The notes beneath the pieces are model-generated. The model ran no database searches. It worked only from the letters and a program-made list of their open reading frames with translations, and was not told where the DNA came from. From NCBI GenBank assembly GCA_958422185.1, contig CATZNW010000023.1, positions 1 through 43,349 of the forward strand: a stretch of DNA of 43,349 nt, given 5' to 3'. Numbering within the stretch: position 1 is the first letter of the stretch; the number at the start of each line of letters is the position of its first letter. Origin of the DNA: an uncultured Clostridium sp. (GTDB lineage Bacteria; Bacillota; Clostridia; Oscillospirales; Acutalibacteraceae). Positions 7,442-14,298 of this stretch are shown here, one piece after another. The translations under genes were made by a program, and so were the position numbers.

Positions 7442-8107
7442 ATGTATTATTTTAATGAATTTTTATATGAGTTTAAAAAAAATATTTATAAATACAGAAA
7501 CAGAAAAATGTTAGTTGTTGATAAAGTATTATTGATAACCAGCATAATAATGATTGTCGCTGCTTTAGTATTGTTCGAATTACAGCAGCTAAAATTCATT
7601 AATATTAAGAGTGAATTATATAATTTTTTATTCCTGCTGTTTTTAGCTTCTTTTTTTGTTTTATATATCATACTTATAATAAAAATCAAAAAAGAAAATA
7701 AAAAAATAGATTTTTTAAAAGAGCATAGACAAAATGTAACAAATAAAATTATTGCATTGCTAAAAGATGAAAAGTATGATTTTTATAATATGGATAAAAT
7801 AAATTGGCTTATTGAATGTTGTAATCAAAAGCTTGATGATAGCAATTTTATAAGATTCATAAGTATTTTAAAGACTTTGGGTTCTGTTTTTATACCGTTA
7901 ATCACCTTGGCAATCGGTATAATCGTACAAAGGTTCTCAAATGAAGAACTGATTTATTATATCGCAATAATGATTATTGGATTTGGATTTTTATGTTTTA
8001 TTTTCATTGCTCTTATTCCGATTATTGATATTGTTTTCCGCCCGGATAAAAACTGTTTGGAATTTTTAATTGGTGAACTGAAATTTATAAAAACGATTTC
8101 CTTATAA
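7442..8107 (+). CDS. Four-helix membrane protein of unknown function, AT-rich
   Basis: The 221-residue protein has four hydrophobic segments in two pairs, at about residues 27-46, 59-82, 144-164 and 168-197. A charged, mostly helical cytoplasmic stretch lies between the pairs. I see no enzyme motif. Codon use is strikingly AT-rich (many AAA, ATA and TTA codons) compared with the genes on both sides, which suggests recent acquisition. It follows the 57-residue gene closely. Paired-helix membrane proteins next to a small partner gene are common in toxin-like or defence cassettes, but nothing here proves that. The call as a real membrane protein is fairly safe; the role is open. Confidence 0.7.
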   Translation: MYYFNEFLYEFKKNIYKYRNRKMLVVDKVLLITSIIMIVAALVLFELQQLKFINIKSELYNFLFLLFLASFFVLYIILIIKIKKENKKIDFLKEHRQNVTNKIIALLKDEKYDFYNMDKINWLIECCNQKLDDSNFIRFISILKTLGSVFIPLITLAIGIIVQRFSNEELIYYIAIMIIGFGFLCFIFIALIPIIDIVFRPDKNCLEFLIGELKFIKTISL

Positions 8108-8191
8108 ATATAAGCCGCGTAGAAAACAAATTCAGTGTTGCGCAGATGAAAAAGTAATATGATCTATTTGCGAACGGCAGGAACTTCATAA

Positions 8192-8222
8192 AAAATAAAG
8201 GCGCTTGACTCAGCGCCTTTAT
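8192..8222. terminator. Intrinsic terminator for the CNNM/CorC-like gene
   Basis: AAAGGCGCT and AGCGCCTTT form a 9-bp stem with a 6-base loop. The minus-strand side continues as TATTTTTT, and the plus-strand side is also T-rich. Confidence 0.85.
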
Positions 8223-8248
8223 TTATATAATCATCTTGCTCTAACGAA

Positions 8249-9628
8249 TTATTCATTTTTGCTTTCGGGTTCTTCGTCCGCAGCTTTTTTAGATTCGGCC
8301 TCTTCCTTTTTCGGATTTGATTTGCACACGATTGCGGTTTGGACCTGATGGTTTTTAACACTCAGAACTTTAACGTTTAGACCGTCCGTTTCAACCTCAA
8401 ACGGTTTGCAGCCGTCGTCCGGTATTGAACCAAGAGCCTCAAAAACGATTCCGCTGAAAGTGTCGCATTCTTCATTTTTAAGGGAGATCTCCAGGGCTTC
8501 TTCAATATCGTCAACTGCGGGATTGCCCGTTATCTTCCATGTTTTTGAATCCAGGCTTTCTATGGATTCAATCGGCCGCGGCTCATTGCTGTCGTCATAG
8601 TCAAAATCGCCAACAAGCTGTTCCAAAAGGTCGTTGATAGTAATTATTCCCGTGGTGCCGCCGTATTCGTCCAGTACGATCGCAAAGGTGTTTTTGCTTT
8701 TTTTCATATTTTGGAAAAGTACGTCTAACTTAACGCTTTCAGGCACGAAATATGCCGGGTGCACCGCTTTTTTCATAACGGTTGCCCTGTCTTTTGTGCC
8801 AAGCCTGAAGTAATCTTTTGCATTAAGTATGCCGACAACATTATCGACGGTCTCGTTGCACACAGGATATATTTTATGCCTGCTTCCGTGAATGGTCTTA
8901 TCCCAGTCATCCGGGCTTTCATCCAGCCAAAGCAGAGAAACCTCCGTTCTGTGAACAGCGATCTCACCGGCGGTCAGATCGTCAAATTCAAAAACGTTTT
9001 GAATAAACTCTTTTTCAGTTCGGTCGATCGTGCCGTTTTCGCTGCCCACGTCAACCATCATCCTTATATCTTCCTCGCTTACTTCGTCGTCGTTTTCATT
9101 GGGGTCTATTTTAAACAGCCTTAAAACAAGATTTGTTGACGCCGTAAGAAGCCAGACGATCGGTTTGAATATTTTTGAAATCGCGAATATAAGCCCCGAA
9201 ATTCCCAGCGCAAAGGATTCCGGATTGCGCATGGCTATACGCTTTGGCACAAGTTCGCCGAAAACAATGTTCAAAAACGAAATAATAAGCGTGATCAAAA
9301 ACACAACGATGCTGTTGAGCACATTTTCGGGAATAGGAATTCCCGCATTCATAGCAGCCTCTACAATTACGTCTGAGAAACTTTCCGCTGCGGAAGCGGC
9401 GCCCAGAAATCCTGCAAGCGTTATGGCGATCTGGATGGTTGCCAGGAATCTTGACGGCTGGCTCGTAAGTTTTACAAGGCGAGCGGCTTTTTTGTTTCCT
9501 TCCTTTGCCATCTTTGCCATTTTATTGTCGTTCATGCTGACTATTGCTATCTCCGCAGCGGCAAAAACGGCATTAAGCGCAATCAATACTACCTGCAGTA
9601 ATAGCAGAGGCCATATAGAGTCGTCCAA
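8249..9628 (-). CDS. CNNM/CorC (HlyC) family membrane protein with CBS domains
   Basis: The protein is about 459 residues with three parts. The N-terminal DUF21/CNNM membrane domain has hydrophobic segments in the first 190 residues and patterns such as AAEIAIVSMN and FGELVPKRIA. A pair of CBS domains follows, including FAIVLDEYGGTTGIIT. The C-terminal CorC_HlyC domain spans about residues 345-425. The family is linked to Mg2+/Co2+ efflux. The tail is rich in Lys and Glu. An open frame continues upstream to 9796, but the start chosen is TTG at 9628, preceded by GGAGGA. A near-perfect promoter lies between 9683 and 9711, so longer forms would start outside the transcript. Confidence 0.9.
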   Translation of the reverse strand: MDDSIWPLLLLQVVLIALNAVFAAAEIAIVSMNDNKMAKMAKEGNKKAARLVKLTSQPSRFLATIQIAITLAGFLGAASAAESFSDVIVEAAMNAGIPIPENVLNSIVVFLITLIISFLNIVFGELVPKRIAMRNPESFALGISGLIFAISKIFKPIVWLLTASTNLVLRLFKIDPNENDDEVSEEDIRMMVDVGSENGTIDRTEKEFIQNVFEFDDLTAGEIAVHRTEVSLLWLDESPDDWDKTIHGSRHKIYPVCNETVDNVVGILNAKDYFRLGTKDRATVMKKAVHPAYFVPESVKLDVLFQNMKKSKNTFAIVLDEYGGTTGIITINDLLEQLVGDFDYDDSNEPRPIESIESLDSKTWKITGNPAVDDIEEALEISLKNEECDTFSGIVFEALGSIPDDGCKPFEVETDGLNVKVLSVKNHQVQTAIVCKSNPKKEEAESKKAADEEPESKNE

Positions 9629-9682
9629 AATTAATCCTCCGTTAAAAAATAAAAAATTATTAAAAAATGTATATTTACAACC

Positions 9683-9711
9683 ATAATACAATATGTAAAT
9701 TGATTTGTCAA
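9683..9711 (-). promoter_or_regulatory. Promoter of the CNNM/CorC-like gene
   Basis: On the minus strand TTGACA (9706-9711) is followed after exactly 17 bases by TATTAT (9683-9688). The predicted start is near 9676. Confidence 0.8.
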
Positions 9712-10010
9712 TATTTATATAAAAATACATATATCTTAAATAATAATCATTGCCTGGCTTCAAATAATATTTTTGCATCCGTAGTTTCGAATACATTTAT
9801 GCAGAAAATTCGGCATTCTATACTAAAAACATTGTAATATTTTTGTAAATATTGGAAAAACGGAGAATTTTTAAATTATAAAAAAATTTTTTTATCCCTT
9901 TATATGGCCCCTTATTGGGCAGTATTACCATATATCTTGTTGTTTTTTTAGTGATTTTATATATTACAAAAGTGTATCGAATTATTAAAAGGTCTTTATT
10001 TTTACATTTC
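9712..10010. other. AT-rich divergent intergenic region
   Basis: This stretch between the CNNM-type promoter and the murA promoter holds no gene I can support. Apart from a short GC-rich patch near 9907-9921 it is A/T runs. Confidence 0.5.
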
Positions 10011-10014
10011 AGTC

Positions 10015-10023
10015 TGCTATAAT
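10015..10023 (+). promoter_or_regulatory. Extended -10 promoter of murA
   Basis: TGC precedes a perfect TATAAT (10018-10023). The -35 region is weak. The predicted leader is about 80 bases. A TTGACA at 10067-10072 has no matching -10. Confidence 0.55.
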
Positions 10024-10110
10024 ATGCAAGGTTGATAAAACCATACTTATTTTTGATCTTAACTTTTTGACATATATTTATATTATTCCGGGTTTAAAGA
10101 GGGAAGAAAT

Positions 10111-11397
10111 TTGGAAAATTTTGTTATTAATGGCGGCAGAGAGCTGTTCGGGGAAGTGAATATCAGCGGCGCTAAAAATGCGGCGGTTGCAATTATTCCC
10201 GCGGCGGTGCTTGCAGATGATAAAGTCAGAATCGAGAATATTCCTAATATATCTGATGTTTCATTGATTATTGAAATTTTAAATCAAATGGGTGCTCAGA
10301 TAAAACTTATTTCAAAAGATTCAATAGAAATCGATACACGCACCATAAAATGCCAAAGCGTGCCGTATGAGTTTTCGTCACGTTTCAGAGCCAGCTACTA
10401 TCTTATCGGCGCAATGCTTGGCAGGTTTCGAAAAGCTGAGGTAGCTCTGCCCGGCGGATGTGATTTCGGTGACCGCCCTATAGACCAGCATATCAAAGGT
10501 TTTGAAATGCTTGGAGCGGACGTGAATATCGTAAACGGAATGGTCTGTGCCGAGGCAGAAAAGCTTGTTGGAACAACGATTTATATGGACGTTGTATCCG
10601 TTGGCGCAACGATAAACGTTATGCTTGCCGCTGTTCTTGCAAGAGGGCTTACTGTTATAGAAAACGCAGCAAAAGAGCCGCATATAGTTGATCTTGCCAA
10701 CTTCCTGAACTCCATGGGAGCGGATGTGCGCGGCGCCGGCACGGATGTTATCAAGATCCGCGGCGTTGAAAAAATGCACGGCTGTACCTATTCCATTATT
10801 CCCGATCAGATCGAGGCGGGCACTTATATGGTTGCGGCTGCTGCCTGCGGCGGCGATGTTCTTATTAAAAACGTTATCCCTAAGCATCTTGAGTCCATAA
10901 GCGCAAAGCTTGAAGAGGCGGGTGCAGAGATCATAGAATATGATGACGCTGTGCGCGTAACACGTTTTAAGCCGCTTACAAGATGCAATGTTAAAACCAT
11001 GCCCCATCCCGGTTTTCCAACTGATATGCAGCCGCAGATGGCGGTATTGCTCTCTGTTGCCAAGGGAACTTCCATTCTTTCTGAATCCGTTTGGGACAAC
11101 AGATTTCAGTATGTCGGCCAGTTGCTCAGAATGGGCGCCAACATTCAGGTGGACGGAAAGATCGCTGTTATTGAAGGGGTAGACCATCTTACGGGTGTTA
11201 AGGTTAAGGCAACGGATCTGCGTGCCGGCGCGGCTATGGTCATAGCAGGTCTTATCGCCAGCGGAGAAACCGTTGTGGAAAAAATAGAGTATGTTGACAG
11301 AGGCTATGAAAATATAGTTGAAAAGCTTACAAAGCTTGGTGCGGATATCAAAAGAGTCCGTGATGATGTGGGCGGCAGTGTGGCCCATGCTGGATAA
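10111..11397 (+). CDS. murA: UDP-N-acetylglucosamine 1-carboxyvinyltransferase
   Basis: MurA transfers enolpyruvate from phosphoenolpyruvate to UDP-GlcNAc, the first committed step of peptidoglycan synthesis. The 428-residue protein spans the complete two-domain fold. It contains GAKNAAVAIIPA near residue 20 and the active-site loop LPGGCDFGDRPIDQH near 114-128. The catalytic cysteine is present, so the protein should be fosfomycin-sensitive. The C-terminal part has HPGFPTDMQPQ and the family ending DLRAGAAMVIAG followed by DRGYENI. The start is TTG at 10111 with an AGAGGGA site upstream, and the protein begins MENFVINGG. Firmicutes often carry two murA copies, and this could be either. A terminator follows and the gene appears monocistronic. 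Confidence 0.96.
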   Translation: MENFVINGGRELFGEVNISGAKNAAVAIIPAAVLADDKVRIENIPNISDVSLIIEILNQMGAQIKLISKDSIEIDTRTIKCQSVPYEFSSRFRASYYLIGAMLGRFRKAEVALPGGCDFGDRPIDQHIKGFEMLGADVNIVNGMVCAEAEKLVGTTIYMDVVSVGATINVMLAAVLARGLTVIENAAKEPHIVDLANFLNSMGADVRGAGTDVIKIRGVEKMHGCTYSIIPDQIEAGTYMVAAAACGGDVLIKNVIPKHLESISAKLEEAGAEIIEYDDAVRVTRFKPLTRCNVKTMPHPGFPTDMQPQMAVLLSVAKGTSILSESVWDNRFQYVGQLLRMGANIQVDGKIAVIEGVDHLTGVKVKATDLRAGAAMVIAGLIASGETVVEKIEYVDRGYENIVEKLTKLGADIKRVRDDVGGSVAHAG

Positions 11398-11412
11398 TCA
11401 GAAAATAAAACC

Positions 11413-11437
11413 GGGGGGCGAAGATTCGCCCCTTTTT
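11413..11437 (+). terminator. Intrinsic terminator after murA
   Basis: GGGGCGA and TCGCCCC form a stem followed by TTTTT. Confidence 0.85.
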
Positions 11438-11500
11438 AAATACTGTTTTGTAATACAATTGCTTTTATATAAAAATCGTTGAACTGGGAAGAAGAAATAT

Positions 11501-12289
11501 ATGGCAAAAGTGTGTCAGCTTTTTTCGGGAAGCAGCGGAAATTCAATATACATAGGCTCAAGGGACGGTGGCATTCTTGTTGATATAGGCGTATCGGCAA
11601 AAAGATGCGCTGCCGCTCTCAGAAATATCGGCGTTGATCCGGATACAATCAAAGCCGTTTTAGTTACGCATGAGCATAGCGATCATATCGCAGGTGTGCG
11701 GGTATTCGCTTCAAGGCATAAAACGCCGGTTTTTGCAACTCCCGCAACACTGGAGGAACTGCGTTTCAGCGGAGTGGCAAACAATACAGTCAGATCCTAT
11801 GAAATACATTCCGTTCTGGATCTCGGCGATATGTATGTTTGTGCATTTCACAATTCCCATGACGCGGTAGATTGCGTAGGGTATAAAATTGAACTTTCAG
11901 ACGGGCGCACCGTATCTGTATGTACGGACACGGGTTATGTTACCGATGAGGCAAAAAAGGCGGTTTCAGGATCTGATCTTGTATTTCTGGAATCCAATCA
12001 TGAGATCTCCATGCTTGAAAACGGCGCGTATCCGTATCCGCTGAAACAGCGGATCCTTTCTGAAAAGGGGCATCTTTCCAATACTGCTGCCGATACGTTT
12101 GCAAAAGAACTGCTTGAGAGCGGAACAACAAGATTTGTGCTTTCCCATTTAAGCAGAGAAAACAATGTGCCTGAGATCGCTCGTCTCTCGGCAGTTTCCG
12201 CACTCGGCGAGCTGGAAGCGAAGGAAAACCAGGATTACCGCCTTTATGTTTCAAAACCGGAAAATGACGGGGGTCTTATAGTCCTGTGA
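11501..12289 (+). CDS. MBL-fold hydrolase, WalJ/YycJ-like
   Basis: The 262-residue metallo-beta-lactamase-fold protein has the metal motif THEHSDHIAG (about residues 56-65), a further metal-binding His in HNSHDAVDCVGY near 114, the Asp in CTDTGY near 141, and the late Ser-His block FVLSHLSRENN near 210. It matches the WalJ/YycJ group of single-domain 5'-3' nucleases, usually found beside the walRK genes or beside rlmH as here. The start is ATG at 11501 with a GAAGAAG site. It overlaps rlmH by four bases and heads a four-gene run with overlapping ends. The family is secure; the exact substrate is inferred. Confidence 0.88.
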   Translation: MAKVCQLFSGSSGNSIYIGSRDGGILVDIGVSAKRCAAALRNIGVDPDTIKAVLVTHEHSDHIAGVRVFASRHKTPVFATPATLEELRFSGVANNTVRSYEIHSVLDLGDMYVCAFHNSHDAVDCVGYKIELSDGRTVSVCTDTGYVTDEAKKAVSGSDLVFLESNHEISMLENGAYPYPLKQRILSEKGHLSNTAADTFAKELLESGTTRFVLSHLSRENNVPEIARLSAVSALGELEAKENQDYRLYVSKPENDGGLIVL

Positions 12290-12765
12290 TTAATATAAGT
12301 ATTATCTGCGTAGGAAAACTGAAAGAGCGATATTTGAAAGACGGATGCGCCGAATATTTAAAAAGGCTTTCCGCCTATGCAAAAGTGCAGATCACTGAGA
12401 TCGCTGAAGAGCGCGCTTCCGATCATCCTTCTCCTGCGGAGATACATAATATAATTGCAAAAGAGGGCGCCAGGATCATGGATAAGATACCGAAAGGCGC
12501 GGCGGTCATTCCCTTATGCATTGAGGGCAGGGAATATCCTTCTCCCGAATTTGCCGCTCAGATAGAAAATATAAGTTTGCGTAATTCCAAGATCGCATTT
12601 GTTATCGGCGGTTCTTTCGGCCTTTCGGATAAGGTCAAATCACTCGGAAAGATAAAACTTTCTTTCGGCAAAATGACTTTGCCGCACCAGCTTGCACGCC
12701 TTGTTCTTCTTGAACAGATCTACCGTGCCTTTTCCATTATTAATCATTCAAGGTATCATAAATGA
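12286..12765 (+). CDS. rlmH: 23S rRNA (pseudouridine-1915 N3)-methyltransferase
   Basis: RlmH is a SPOUT-type methyltransferase that modifies helix 69 of 23S rRNA in assembled ribosomes. The 159-residue length is exactly typical. The knotted SAM-binding region reads FVIGGSFGLSD (about residues 105-115). The C-terminal signature KMTLPHQLARLVLLEQIYRA and the ending NHSRYHK are unmistakable. It starts at a GTG inside the end of the preceding gene (the stop of one overlaps the start of the other), so translation is coupled. Its own stop overlaps the start of the acetyltransferase gene. Confidence 0.97.
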   Translation: MINISIICVGKLKERYLKDGCAEYLKRLSAYAKVQITEIAEERASDHPSPAEIHNIIAKEGARIMDKIPKGAAVIPLCIEGREYPSPEFAAQIENISLRNSKIAFVIGGSFGLSDKVKSLGKIKLSFGKMTLPHQLARLVLLEQIYRAFSIINHSRYHK

Positions 12766-13190
12766 TAAGAAAATTCAAAAGCAAAGATACGGAGCCTGTT
12801 ATGAATATCTGGCTTGATTCGAATATTGACGCTCATCCGTTCGTCCCCGCGGATTTTTGGCATGATAATTTTGAATACGCGAAAGAGCAGATACCGAAAG
12901 CCGAAACATATGTTTATGAAAAAAACGGGTCAGTAGCCGGCTTTATAGGGCTGAGCGGAAACTATATAGAGGGCCTGTTTGTAAAAAAAGAATACCGCTC
13001 TTTGGGTATTGGCACTGCGCTTTTGAGTTTTGCCAAGCAGCTGAAAAACAGTTTGAAACTCAATGTGTATTGTAAAAATAAGAATGCGTTCAAATTTTAT
13101 ATAAAAAACGGTTTTTCAGTAAAGGAAAAACGATCAGACGTCCCCGCTGACGAGTATGTTATGATCTGGGAGAAATCATATGGACAGTAA
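12762..13190 (+). CDS. GNAT-family N-acetyltransferase
   Basis: The 142-residue protein has the GNAT acetyl-CoA site in the form YRSLGIGTALL (about residues 80-90, the R/Q-x-x-G-x-G/A pattern). A C-terminal strand-helix pattern follows (LNVYCKNKNAFKFYIKNGF), typical of small-molecule or peptide acetyltransferases. The start overlaps the rlmH stop by four bases, and its end overlaps the next gene by 11 bases. No substrate can be assigned. The fixed overlaps suggest a stable operon rather than chance adjacency. Confidence 0.88.
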   Translation: MIRKFKSKDTEPVMNIWLDSNIDAHPFVPADFWHDNFEYAKEQIPKAETYVYEKNGSVAGFIGLSGNYIEGLFVKKEYRSLGIGTALLSFAKQLKNSLKLNVYCKNKNAFKFYIKNGFSVKEKRSDVPADEYVMIWEKSYGQ

Positions 13191-13971
13191 GACTGCACAG
13201 GAATATGTAAAAGCATATTACAATACTTATGACGAGGAAAGCAGATTTGAACGCCGATTTAACGCTGTTGAATATATCACCACAATGAGGTATATCAAGC
13301 AATATCTCAGTCCCGGTATGCGTGTTGCGGAGATCGGCGCGGGAACAGGCAGGTATTCGCTTACGCTTGCCGATATGGGATATGCGGTTGACGCTGTTGA
13401 ACTTGTGGAGCATAATATAGACGTATTTAAAAGCAAAATGAAACCGGGTCAGAACGTAACGATCGTTCAGGGTGATACGTTGCAACTGCCGCTTGAGAGC
13501 GAAGCGTATGATATAACGCTGCTGCTCGGGCCTATGTATCATCTTTTTAACAGGGAAGACGCGCTGAAGGCAGTAAGCGAGGCTTTGCGGATAACAAAAC
13601 CGGGCGGAAAAGTGTTTGCCGCGTATGTTTTGAATGACCTTACGGTTTATGACTACCTTTTCATTCGCGGAAATATTCACAGATACAAGCAAAACGGATA
13701 TATTGATTCCGATTATCATGCGAACCCGGCGCCGGAGCTTGTATTCCAGTTATACCGTACAGAGGATATTGATTCACTGATGGCAGAATTCCATACAAAA
13801 CGTCTTCATTTCGTAGCAGCGGATATGATTTCCTGCCTGCTCAGGGATAGTATTGATAGTATGGACGATGAAACGTTTTCCGATTATATGGATTTCCATT
13901 TTAAGATATGCGAAAGGCAGGATATGGCAGGTATAACAAGCCACGCGCTTGATATTTTTGAAAAATTATAG
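13180..13971 (+). CDS. Class I SAM-dependent methyltransferase
   Basis: The 263-residue protein has motif I as VAEIGAGTGRYSLTLA (about residues 49-64), an acidic residue ending strand 2 (VDAVELVEHN), a motif near 95 (GDTLQLPLESEAYDITLLLG), and a post-motif KPGGKVFAAYV. This places it in the UbiE/MenG-like small-molecule methyltransferase group, without a clear substrate. It starts at ATG 13180 with GGGAGAA upstream, inside the end of the acetyltransferase gene. It is the last gene of the four-gene operon, as shown by the terminator just downstream. Confidence 0.87.
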   Translation: MDSKTAQEYVKAYYNTYDEESRFERRFNAVEYITTMRYIKQYLSPGMRVAEIGAGTGRYSLTLADMGYAVDAVELVEHNIDVFKSKMKPGQNVTIVQGDTLQLPLESEAYDITLLLGPMYHLFNREDALKAVSEALRITKPGGKVFAAYVLNDLTVYDYLFIRGNIHRYKQNGYIDSDYHANPAPELVFQLYRTEDIDSLMAEFHTKRLHFVAADMISCLLRDSIDSMDDETFSDYMDFHFKICERQDMAGITSHALDIFEKL

Positions 13972-13982
13972 ACTGATTTTCT

Positions 13983-14009
13983 GAAACGGCGTTGCCGTTT
14001 CTTTTTTTG
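13983..14009 (+). terminator. Intrinsic terminator of the rlmH operon
   Basis: GAAACGGC and GCCGTTTC form a stem with a tiny loop, followed by seven T residues. Confidence 0.88.
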
Positions 14010-14049
14010 CAGTTTTCCGTTTTATATGTTTTTTATTCCGATTTTTGCA

Positions 14050-14077
14050 TTGCTTTTATTTATTAAAATGCTAAAAT
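14050..14077 (+). promoter_or_regulatory. Promoter of the orphan structured RNA
   Basis: TTGCTT (14050-14055) is followed after 16 bases by TAAAAT (14072-14077), preceded by TGC as an extended -10. The predicted start is near 14084. Confidence 0.65.
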
Positions 14078-14083
14078 AAATTC

Positions 14084-14236
14084 GGTATAGGATCTGCGAT
14101 CCTTTTTCGCCTTTACAGGCGGCTGAAACTGCTGTTTCGCTTGTTATAAGCGGTAAAAACCCGCGCCTAAGGAGGCAACGGCGTTTATCCATTGCGCCAT
14201 TGCCGGAGAGGGTCTTTAGGCGCGGGTCCATTTTTT
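14084..14236 (+). ncRNA. Candidate orphan structured non-coding RNA
   Basis: About 150 bases contain a string of consecutive perfect hairpins: GGATC/GATCC, CGCCT/AGGCG, GAAAC/GTTTC, CGCTT/AAGCG. A long closing hairpin follows (ACCCGCGCCTAA with TTAGGCGCGGGT). It contains an inner stem of GGCAA/TTGCC continued by GGCG/CGCC, and it is followed by ATTTTTTGTTTTT. A promoter sits just upstream and the final hairpin acts as terminator. No start codon and ribosome binding site pair is seen on this strand. It does not match 6S RNA, tmRNA, RNase P RNA, SRP RNA or a T-box as far as I can tell. The opposite strand has a 69-codon open frame, which I regard as a by-product. Confidence 0.6.
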
Positions 14237-14252
14237 GTTTTTATTTCTTATA

Positions 14253-14288
14253 AAAATACACCCTGCGCGTTTAGCAAGGTGTATTTTT
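14253..14288. terminator. Bidirectional terminator next to the PurF-like gene
   Basis: AAAATACACC (14253-14262) pairs with GGTGTATTTT (14278-14287). A-rich and T-rich flanks serve both strands. It ends the PurF-like gene on the minus strand. Confidence 0.8.
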
Positions 14289-14298
14289 CTTTTGTATT

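Noticed and set aside
9629..9796. N-terminal extension of the CNNM/CorC-like protein
   Set aside because: A TTGACA-N17-TATTAT promoter lies inside it and a TTG start with GGAGGA follows, so the extension is untranslated leader or upstream DNA.
10067..10072. TTGACA near murA as its -35 box
   Set aside because: No -10 element occurs at a suitable distance before the TTG start; the extended TATAAT further upstream is better.
10378..11388. 336-codon minus-strand open frame opposite murA
   Set aside because: MurA is unmistakable on the plus strand with promoter and terminator; the antisense frame has no family resemblance or start signals.
14022..14231. A 69-codon minus-strand open frame over the structured RNA
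   Set aside because: No ribosome binding site stands before its ATG, it runs through several perfect hairpins and a terminator, and the promoter and terminator point the other way. It is more likely a by-product of the RNA.
14100..14236. A tRNA or T-box leader in the structured RNA region
   Set aside because: Some pieces on the minus strand resemble a D arm and T arm, but no anticodon stem or acceptor stem closes, and the T-box consensus is absent.
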